Assembly: GCF_010548275.1 (NCBI RefSeq)
Contig: NZ_JAAGLT010000018.1
Location: forward strand, 120,199-184,198
Length of the DNA: 64,000 nucleotides
From: Streptomyces sp. SID12488
GTDB lineage: Bacteria; Actinomycetota; Actinomycetes; Streptomycetales; Streptomycetaceae
Reading direction: 5' to 3'
Shown: piece by piece, positions 57,911 through 64,000 of the stretch
Layout: each line of letters opens with the position of its first letter
Position numbering within the stretch: position 1 is the stretch's first letter
Translations under genes and position numbers: made by a program
The notes under the pieces: generated by a model
Database searches by the model: none
Told to the model about the DNA's origin: nothing
The model's input: the letters and a program-made list of their open reading frames with translations, nothing else

Positions 57911-57999
57911 CGGGCCGGTGGGGCGGCTGGTTGCGTACGCAGCCTGCTGCGGGCCGGTGGGGGCTGGTCGCGCAGTTCCCCGCGCCCCTGTGGGGCGCG
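57911..57999 (+). repeat. Dispersed intergenic element, copy 2, with internal duplication
   Basis: CGGGCCGGTGGGG followed by GCTGGTTGCG or GCTGGTCGCG occurs twice in tandem (from 57911 and from 57950). The unit ends in the hairpin CGCGCCCC-TGT-GGGGCGCG (57981-57999). It corresponds to the copy at 1570-1650, lies just after polA and probably terminates it. The rest of 57856-58124 holds nothing else I recognise. Confidence 0.7.
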
Positions 58000-58124
58000 G
58001 GTGAGCCGCCTCGGCCGACCAGTCCCGGGCGGCCCCAGGGCCTCGCCCCGGCCTCCGCCGAGCCCGTCACCCGCGTGGCCCCCGCGAACACGCTTCCGCT
58101 GGGCGTGCCCGACAGGATGCGGGC

Positions 58125-58448
58125 ATGGGTATACGCACGCTCATCCGCCGGACGGTCCCCACGCGCTCGCCTGTACCGGTGTTCGCGGCCGACGCGAGCA
58201 CCGCCCGCGTTCCCGGCGGCAGCCTGGCCGTCGCACCCCTCGGATGCCGTGCGGACGCACTCCGCCGAGCCCTCACGCCGCCCGCCCGCAGTCGCCGTGC
58301 CCACCTCGGCCCGCGCTCCGGTCTACCGGTGTCCGGCCGTGCCCAGGCCTGGCGTCTCTGGGCCGGTCGTGGGCGGGAGTGGCTGCGCCGGCCGCTCGGC
58401 GGAGGTCAGCGAGAACCCGTGCGCCCTCCGGTCCGCCCACCGTCGTGA
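58125..58448 (+). CDS. Small Arg-rich hypothetical protein
   Basis: A 107-aa open frame from the ATG at 58125 (MGIRTLIRRTVP). The protein is basic, with VFAADASTARVPGG in the middle and many Arg/Pro residues. The start MGIRTLIRR and the ADASTAR phrase recall small hypothetical proteins found after polA in other Streptomyces, from memory. It overlaps the end of the convergent DUF4184 gene by 43 bp. No good Shine-Dalgarno is seen. It could be a real gene or chance in GC-rich DNA. Confidence 0.45.
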   Translation: MGIRTLIRRTVPTRSPVPVFAADASTARVPGGSLAVAPLGCRADALRRALTPPARSRRAHLGPRSGLPVSGRAQAWRLWAGRGREWLRRPLGGGQREPVRPPVRPPS

Positions 58449-59341
58449 TCCTCCGCGTTCCTCTCCGCAGGACCTTCTGTATGACCTACCGCGCAACCTT
58501 CGGTGCAGAGGTGGTGGACTTCCGGGGCACGCGTTCCCGTCCGCTCCCCGGACCGCCGGAACCTGACCCCCGCCGCGTACAGGACCAGCCCCGACAGCAG
58601 GCCCGCACCCGCTCCGAAGCACAGTGTCGGGATCACCTCCCACGGCCTTGCCGTCGCACCCCAGTACGCCCACCAGTGGACCACCCGCTGCACCGCCCCC
58701 GCCGCCGCGCAGCCGCCGATCACGGCGAAGGCCGGCCACCGGTCCCGTACCGACAGCACCGGTACGCCTGACGGCTCGCTCGCCCCGGTCCGCCGTAGCG
58801 CGTGATGCACGAACCCCGCGATGACCACCGCGGCCAGCGCCGAACTGCCGTACTGCAGGTACCAGTACAGAGGAGAGCCCCGCAGTTCGCTGTCCAGGAC
58901 GGGGAACAGCCGTACCCCCCACCGGTCATGGTGCGTGAACGCGTCCCAGACGACATGGGTCAGGGCGCCGAAGGCAGCCGAGGCGTACCACCGGAGGATC
59001 AGGGACGGTGTCACCCGCGCGCGGGGCGTTCCGCAGCGCAGCAGGGTCGCCGTCCGGCCCTGCCGGGCGCGTGGCAGCAGGGCCACCAGTGGCTCGCGCA
59101 GGAGCACCCACAGGGCCACCAGCGCCCAGGCGACGACCACGTCGATCGTGAAGACGCCCGGGAAGGAGTGGGTGACCGCGCCGAACTCCATCGCCTGGGG
59201 CAGGACGCTCGCCGCGAAGTAGGTCAGATCAGGAGAGAAGGAGCCGGCGACGAGTACCGCCGGTATCAGTCGGCCGCGTCCGGTTCCATCGGCGCGTACG
59301 GCCGGCAGTACGGCCGCCGCGTGGCTGAGAGTGAACGGCAA
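58406..59341 (-). CDS. DUF4184 membrane protein
   Basis: A 311-aa protein from the TTG at 59341 (LPFTLSHAAAVLPAV), with GGGAG five bases upstream; the family always begins with PFTLSHAAAVLP, so this start is firm although the frame is open to 59392. About six membrane spans follow. Conserved phrases: AGSFSPDLTYFA, THSFPGVFTIDVVVA, and GALTHVVWDAFTHHDRWGV, whose His/Asp residues could bind a metal. The C-terminal 45 residues are hydrophilic. DUF4184 proteins have no assigned role. Confidence 0.88.
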   Translation of the reverse strand: MPFTLSHAAAVLPAVRADGTGRGRLIPAVLVAGSFSPDLTYFAASVLPQAMEFGAVTHSFPGVFTIDVVVAWALVALWVLLREPLVALLPRARQGRTATLLRCGTPRARVTPSLILRWYASAAFGALTHVVWDAFTHHDRWGVRLFPVLDSELRGSPLYWYLQYGSSALAAVVIAGFVHHALRRTGASEPSGVPVLSVRDRWPAFAVIGGCAAAGAVQRVVHWWAYWGATARPWEVIPTLCFGAGAGLLSGLVLYAAGVRFRRSGERTGTRAPEVHHLCTEGCAVGHTEGPAERNAEDHDGGRTGGRTGSR

Positions 59342-59771
59342 GGAGGCTCCCTGGAGCGGATGTTGACGGGGGCGAACCATCCCGATGATCACCGTCGTCC
59401 AGTATGCGGGACGGCCGCAGGCTGCGGCGGACGGGTACGTGACGGTGGGAGGAGTGAGTGAAAAGCCGCGCGCGGGCCGCCCTGCTCCGTGGAACGCGAC
59501 GAATCACAGTTGGCCAATCGGTGAATATCGGGCACGAACGGGTGTCCGCGCAACGCAAGTTGTCGTAGGGTCGCCTGGGTCGGCCTGCATGGGGAGCATG
59601 GTCGAACACGGAAGCGCAACGTAGGCGTAACGCACGAACAAGGCGTGTAATCGGGCGAAATGGCCGGTTTGCAGGGCTGACCGAATCGGTCGGGACTGGT
59701 CGAGGTCGGCCGGGATCAGACGAAAACAGGTGGAACAGGGCGACTTGTCGCCCGCGGGAGGGGTTCTCTGT
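59342..59771 (+). other. 430-bp region upstream of the transglycosylase-like gene
   Basis: No convincing gene. It is a little less GC-rich than average. The palindrome GACCG-AAT-CGGTC lies at 59679-59691, and GGGAGGGG before 59772 is the ribosome binding site. A c-di-AMP riboswitch, which precedes some Streptomyces cell-wall hydrolase genes, was looked for and not recognised. Confidence 0.4.
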
Positions 59772-61553
59772 ATGGCGGCGTACATCGGCAGGAGGCTCCG
59801 CAAGGGGGCGGCGACGACCGCGGTGGCCGCACTCGCGGTCGCGGCTCTGTCCGCGTCCCAGGCACCGGGGGCGACGGTCGACGACCAGGGCAGACAGACC
59901 GCCAGCGACTCTCAGCCCACGTCCGAGGTGACGGCCGACGACAGTGCGAGCGCGACCGGCAACTCGCCGTACTACACGGACCTTCCACCGCTCCACAGCC
60001 CCAACCCCGGTCCGAGCTCCTCGCAGTCGTCGACCATAGGCACGCCGGTCTCGCTCGGTGAGGCCGAGGCCGGCATACCCGCGACCGTCCTCGACGCCTA
60101 CAAGAAGGCCGAGGCGGCGCTCGGCACGGCCAAACCCGGCTGCAACCTGCCCTGGCAGCTCCTCGCGGCCATCGGCAAGGTCGAGTCCGGTCAGGCCCGC
60201 GGCGGCCAGGTCGACGCGAACGGCACCACGACCAGCCCCATCCTCGGCCCGCAGCTCGACGGCAACGGCTTCGCGCTCATCAAGGACACCGACAACGGCG
60301 CGTACGACGGCAACAGCAGCTACGACCAGGCCGTCGGGCCCATGCAGTTCATTCCGTCCACCTGGGCGTGGGCGGGCCGCGACGGCAACGGCGACGGCAA
60401 GGAAGACCCCAACAACGTCTACGACGCGGCCCTCGCCGCCGGTCACTACCTGTGCCGGTACGGCTGGGACCTGTCGACGCAGGCCGACCTCAACCGCGCG
60501 ATCCTCAGCTACAACAACTCGACGGACTATCTGAACCTCGTCCTGTCGTGGCTGGAGTACTACCGCAAGGGCACCCACGAGGTCCCGGACGGCACGGGCA
60601 CGGTGCCCGTCGGCCGCAGCAGCGACGGCAACTCCGGAGCGAGCCCCTCGACGCCGCCGGTCACGACGCCGAGCCCCAGCCCGAGCACACCGGGGACCAA
60701 CACGCCGGGATCGAGCGCCCCGAACCCGACGAAGCCGGGTAAGCCCGCCACGCCGACCCCGACACCCGTGCCCACCCCCACGCCCACCGACACGGTGGAC
60801 CACCTGGAGGACGCGGGTACCGCCAAGCTCACCGCGACGGCGGGCGACGCGTTCACCAAGAAGATCAGCACGCGCGCGGAGACCGTGGCCGGCCAGGCTG
60901 TCGGCAAGGTCAGGATCCGCTTCACGGTCGTCGGCGACACCGACGCCACCTTCACCGGCGGTGAGAACGTAGCCACCGTCGTCACCGACAGCACGGGAGT
61001 CGCGGTCGCACCCGCGCTCAAGGCGGGCGAGAAGGTGGGTGACTTCACGGTCCGCGCGGTCGTCGTCGGCCGTACGGTCAGCGCTCTCGACTACTCGGTC
61101 ACCGTCACCGCCCGCGCCGCCGACACCCTCGCCCGCACCGGCACCACCGCGCTCACCTGCGTGGCGGGCGGTGAGTTCGTCGACCAGGTCGAGGTCAAGG
61201 CGACGTACGACGGCGCTGTCGCGGACGGTGTCGCGGCCACCGCGACCCTGGTCACCTCGGCCGACGACGCGACCGTGAACACCAAGGGCCCCTACTTCAA
61301 GGACGCGGACGGTAAGACGGTCCGCACCCTCACGGGTCTCGAAACGGACGCGAACGGCCTGCTCAAGCTGCCGAAGCTGTACGCGGACGACACCACCGGC
61401 ACCTTCCTGCTCCGCATCACCACCACCGGCGGCGCCACCCTGACGGTCGAGCTGACGGTGACGGCGGCACCCACCGCGACCGAATCCGCAACGGAATCGA
61501 CGGCTCCGACCGAGTCGGCCGGTCCCTCGGCCTCCAGCTCCCCGAGCCCGTAG
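59772..61553 (+). CDS. Secreted lytic transglycosylase-like protein with repeats
   Basis: A 593-aa protein from the ATG at 59772, with GGGAGGGG eight bases upstream. A signal peptide spans residues 1 to about 34 (RRLRKGAATTAVAALAVAAL). The catalytic domain (about 95-275) resembles membrane-bound lytic transglycosylases: PWQLLAAIGKVESGQARGG with the catalytic Glu, then AVGPMQFIPSTWAWAGRDGN and YDAALAAGHYLCRYGW. A Pro/Thr/Ser-rich linker follows (about 285-350). Two beta-rich repeats (about 355-455 and 460-565) begin LTATAGDAFTKKI and LTCVAGGEFVDQV. It would cut peptidoglycan outside the cell. Confidence 0.88.
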   Translation: MAAYIGRRLRKGAATTAVAALAVAALSASQAPGATVDDQGRQTASDSQPTSEVTADDSASATGNSPYYTDLPPLHSPNPGPSSSQSSTIGTPVSLGEAEAGIPATVLDAYKKAEAALGTAKPGCNLPWQLLAAIGKVESGQARGGQVDANGTTTSPILGPQLDGNGFALIKDTDNGAYDGNSSYDQAVGPMQFIPSTWAWAGRDGNGDGKEDPNNVYDAALAAGHYLCRYGWDLSTQADLNRAILSYNNSTDYLNLVLSWLEYYRKGTHEVPDGTGTVPVGRSSDGNSGASPSTPPVTTPSPSPSTPGTNTPGSSAPNPTKPGKPATPTPTPVPTPTPTDTVDHLEDAGTAKLTATAGDAFTKKISTRAETVAGQAVGKVRIRFTVVGDTDATFTGGENVATVVTDSTGVAVAPALKAGEKVGDFTVRAVVVGRTVSALDYSVTVTARAADTLARTGTTALTCVAGGEFVDQVEVKATYDGAVADGVAATATLVTSADDATVNTKGPYFKDADGKTVRTLTGLETDANGLLKLPKLYADDTTGTFLLRITTTGGATLTVELTVTAAPTATESATESTAPTESAGPSASSSPSP

Positions 61554-61577
61554 GTCGTCATACGCGTCAATACGCAG

Positions 61578-61616
61578 GAAAGCGGCACCCCGTTCACAGC
61601 GAGGGGTGCCGCTTTC
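61578..61616 (+). terminator. Terminator of the transglycosylase-like gene
   Basis: GAAAGCGGCACCCC (61578-61591) and its complement (61603-61616) form a perfect 14-bp stem with an 11-base loop, 24 bp after the stop. Confidence 0.85.
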
Positions 61617-61711
61617 GTGTGTGCGAGCTGTTCTCATCTCGGGCGCCCGTTGCTACGGTGCCCCGACCTGACACCCCGTCAGCTGGATGTCGGCAGTCGA
61701 GGAGGCCCCGT

Positions 61712-61846
61712 ATGCGTGCCCTGATCGCCGCCGCGACCGGCCTCGCCCTCGCGTTCGCGCTCGTCCTCGCGATCACGGCCCTGGGCCCTCCGGCGGGCAC
61801 GACGTCCCCGAAGCCGCTGCTGACCACGGTCCCGTCACACCCCTAG
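61712..61846 (+). CDS. SPW_0924-type small membrane peptide
   Basis: A 44-aa peptide from the ATG at 61712, with GAGGAGG six bases upstream. One hydrophobic span (LIAAATGLALAFALVLAITA) is followed by GPPAGTTSPKPLLTTVPSHP. I recall a Streptomyces family called SPW_0924 with the same length and tail. It lies 30 bp before the DUF3068 gene and is probably co-transcribed. Role unknown. Confidence 0.78.
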   Translation: MRALIAAATGLALAFALVLAITALGPPAGTTSPKPLLTTVPSHP

Positions 61847-61876
61847 CCGCCGCACCTCTCCGGGAGGGAGGCCGAG

Positions 61877-62869
61877 ATGCGCCGAAAGTCCGGCCTGATC
61901 CTGCTCGCCCTCGCCGTGTTCTTCGCGGCGCTGTCCCCGCTGCTGCGCTGGTACGCCTTTCCGCGTCTCGCCAAGATCCCGGCGAACCAGTACACGACCA
62001 TGGTCCTGGAGGCGAAGGACGCGACCCTTCTCGACTACGACTCGCTCTATGCCGTGAAGGTCCCCAAGGTCACCATCGTGCAGACCCTCAAGGGCAACGT
62101 CGAGGCCTCGGAGAAGATCGAGAAGACGGCGGGGCGGGACGTGGTCGTCTGGGACGGCCTCTCCTATGTCCAGGGGCCCGACGGGAAGATGGTCTCGAAG
62201 ATCGCCGAGCGCTACATCTTCGACGCGCACACCCAGGAACCCGTCCACGCCACCGGCGAGATGGTCGACGGCGACCCGGTGAAACGGGAGGGCATCGAGT
62301 TCAAGTGGCCCTTCCTGACCGAGAAGCGGGACTACGAGTACTTCGACGCGCAGGCACGGATGACCGCCCCGATCCACTACAAGGGCACACAGAACTTCCG
62401 CGGCGTATCGGTCTACTACTTCGAGCAGACCATCCCGTGGACGAAGGTTCCCTTCCCCAAGGACCTGCCGATCAAGGGCGTCACGGCCGAGACGGTCGCC
62501 GCGACCGGGATGACCCGCTGGTACACCACGGTCCGCAAGTTCTGGGTGGAACCTGCCACCGGTGCGCCCGTCTACGGCGAGGAGATCCACCAGGAGGAAC
62601 TGCGCGGAGGCACCCTCCTCGGGGGGCGCGAAAAGGTGACGGCCTTCGCCGGGCACGTGAAGATGCGCGAGGACTACATCGAATCGACGGTCGCCCTCGT
62701 CAAGTCCCAGCGCGTACTGGTCCTGCTGCTGACGTCGTACCTGCCCTGGGGTTTCCTGAGCCTGGGCATGCTCCTGCTGGCCCTCGCCCTCTACCTGGAG
62801 GCCCGCGGGCGCAGGCCGGCCGATCCCACCCCCGCACGAACCTCCGCACCCGAACCGGTCAACGCCTGA
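61877..62869 (+). CDS. DUF3068 (PorA-like) membrane protein
   Basis: A 330-aa protein from the ATG at 61877, with GGGAGG upstream. One membrane span at the N-terminus (about 5-22) and another at about 280-305 enclose an external domain of 250 residues. DUF3068 features: ANQYTTMVLEAKDATLLDYD, YIFDAHTQEP, KWPFLTEKRDYEYFDAQAR and TRWYTTVRKFWVEPATGAPV. The family is restricted to actinobacteria and has no firm role. Its end overlaps the convergent hrpB gene by 11 bp. Confidence 0.9.
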   Translation: MRRKSGLILLALAVFFAALSPLLRWYAFPRLAKIPANQYTTMVLEAKDATLLDYDSLYAVKVPKVTIVQTLKGNVEASEKIEKTAGRDVVVWDGLSYVQGPDGKMVSKIAERYIFDAHTQEPVHATGEMVDGDPVKREGIEFKWPFLTEKRDYEYFDAQARMTAPIHYKGTQNFRGVSVYYFEQTIPWTKVPFPKDLPIKGVTAETVAATGMTRWYTTVRKFWVEPATGAPVYGEEIHQEELRGGTLLGGREKVTAFAGHVKMREDYIESTVALVKSQRVLVLLLTSYLPWGFLSLGMLLLALALYLEARGRRPADPTPARTSAPEPVNA

Positions 62870-64000
62870 GCCGCGCGTTCGTGTGCCGCGTCGGCTCGGC
62901 GGTCGCCGGGTCCTCGGGCCACGGATGCTTCGGATACCGTCCGCGCAACTCGGCGCGTACGCCCTTGTAGCCGTCCTTCCAGAAGGAGGCGAGGTCGGCG
63001 GTGACGGCGGCGGGCCGTCCGGCGGGCGAGAGCAGATGAACGAGCACCGGCACACCGGCCACGGCGGGTGACTCCCGCAGGCCGAACATCTCCTGCAACT
63101 TCACTGCGAGCACGGGCCGTTCGGGATCGGAGTAGTCGATCCGGATCCTGGAACCGCTCGGCACCGCCAGCCGCTCGGGCGCCAGCTCGTCGAGGCGGCC
63201 GGCCTGCCCGGACGCCCACGGCATAAGCCGGTTGAGCGCCTGCCCCGCCTCGATCCGGCCCAGGTCGGCCCGCCGCCGCGCCCGGCTCAGCTCGGGCTCC
63301 AGCCACTCGTCCACGCGCGCGTGGAGGGCGTCCTCGGAGACGTCCGGCCAGGGAGCGCCCAGGTGCAGATGAAGAAACGTGAGCCGCTGCCGCAGCGTCC
63401 CGGCGTCCGCGGACCACCGCAACAGCCCGAGCCCCTCCTGCCGTAGCCCTTCGAGAAGAGCGTCACGTACGAGTCCGCGGTCGGGGTCCCGCAGTGGACG
63501 CACCGCCAGTTCTACCGCCCCGAGCCGCTCGACGCGCCGGGCGACGACGTCTCCGTCGGCCCAGCGGACCTCCTCGCCGGTGGAGTGCAGGGCGCCGGCC
63601 GCCGACCGCGCGGTGTCCTCGTCGACGGTGGCGGCCAGCCGTACGCGCGCGTGCCCGGACCCCACCGGCCGGTCCGCCACGGCGACCGCGATCCAGGACG
63701 CGCCCCGCAGTGCCGAACCGTCACCGGCCTCGGCCCGGGTACCGGACACCATCAGATACGAACCCCCCTGAGCCCTGGCGACCCGCTCGGGAAAGGCGAG
63801 CGCGGCGACGAGCCCGGCCGCGCGGTCGTCCCCGGCGGCCGGGGCGGAGCCCTTCGCGGGTTCGCGGGACACGGCGTCGGGCGCCGCCGAGCGCAGCCTG
63901 CGGGACTCCGTCCGCCAGCGGGCCGCGTACGCGTCGCTGCCTCGTCGGGCCGTACGCCAGGCCGCCGCGAGATCGTCGCCGTACTCCCGCGGCGGCTCCT
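62859..64000 (-). CDS. hrpB: ATP-dependent helicase HrpB, C-terminal part
   Basis: About 380 codons of a minus-strand gene whose N-terminus lies beyond the right edge; the frame is open to base 64000. The C-terminal HrpB domain is clear: LAVPSGSRIRIDYSDPERPV, LAVKLQEMFGLRESP, VPVLVHLLSPAGRPAAVTADL and FWKDGYKGVRAELRGRYPKH. The helicase motifs are outside the window. HrpB is a DEAH-box helicase of poorly known role. A GTG at 63872 could be mistaken for a start. Confidence 0.93.
   Translation of the reverse strand, partial: EPPREYGDDLAAAWRTARRGSDAYAARWRTESRRLRSAAPDAVSREPAKGSAPAAGDDRAAGLVAALAFPERVARAQGGSYLMVSGTRAEAGDGSALRGASWIAVAVADRPVGSGHARVRLAATVDEDTARSAAGALHSTGEEVRWADGDVVARRVERLGAVELAVRPLRDPDRGLVRDALLEGLRQEGLGLLRWSADAGTLRQRLTFLHLHLGAPWPDVSEDALHARVDEWLEPELSRARRRADLGRIEAGQALNRLMPWASGQAGRLDELAPERLAVPSGSRIRIDYSDPERPVLAVKLQEMFGLRESPAVAGVPVLVHLLSPAGRPAAVTADLASFWKDGYKGVRAELRGRYPKHPWPEDPATAEPTRHTNARLRR

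Noticed and set aside
59342..59771. c-di-AMP (ydaO-type) riboswitch before the transglycosylase-like gene
   Set aside because: Expected because similar cell-wall genes carry one, but the conserved core blocks could not be found by eye.

Overview
This window reads as a piece of a Streptomyces chromosome core. The DNA is very GC-rich with G/C at most third codon positions, GTG and TTG starts are common, and genes often overlap by four bases. The gene set is also familiar: trpC-trpM-trpB-trpA, lgt, gltBD, pyk, pdtaR, the liv operon, polA and hrpB. From memory the order resembles the trp to polA segment of Streptomyces coelicolor. No prophage, CRISPR array or biosynthetic megacluster is visible. 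All assignments were made by reading the sequence without database searches.

Layout, left to right. 0-6 kb, plus strand: a cut DUF2752 membrane protein, trpC, the small modulator gene trpM, trpB, trpA, a membrane-anchored thioredoxin-fold protein and lgt. 6-14 kb, minus strand: a seven-gene operon starting near 13.86 kb with four different ADP-ribosylglycohydrolase-family proteins, then a ribokinase, a CaiB-type CoA-transferase and a CitE-like lyase; I consider this the least explained system here. 14-21 kb, plus strand: a VIT/CCC1 transporter and gltBD, preceded by a GlnR-like box. 21-27 kb: a GH46 chitosanase, a wrecked TerF-type VWA gene carrying a 180-bp remnant that resembles the end of an IS200/IS605 element, and four genes resembling the KstR2 regulon of steroid C/D-ring degradation with a KstR2-like operator in front.

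27-39 kb: an ankyrin protein, a zinc-metalloprotease-like protein, a secreted trypsin, a GH35 beta-galactosidase divergent from an AraC regulator, chorismate mutase, a lone receiver-domain protein, aminopeptidase N, and a coupled PLP decarboxylase plus amine N-hydroxylase that look like half of a hydroxamate siderophore pathway. 39-45 kb: a Tat-exported nucleotidase, a SIMPL protein, pyk, a LAGLIDADG-type protein of foreign look beside an odd short-armed tRNA reading CAA, and pdtaR. 45-51 kb, minus strand: livK-livH-livM-livG-livF for branched-chain amino acid uptake. 51-64 kb: a membrane-anchored unknown protein, a hotdog thioesterase, an FdhF/YdeP-type molybdoenzyme, polA, a DUF4184 membrane protein, a secreted transglycosylase-like protein, a 44-aa SPW_0924-type peptide, a DUF3068 protein and the C-terminal part of HrpB.

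Intergenic DNA holds clear hairpin terminators and two dispersed repeat families. One is a 51-bp unit present twice, inverted, at 12.7 and 26.7 kb with 49 of 51 bases identical. The other is a mini-hairpin element at 1.6 and 57.9 kb.
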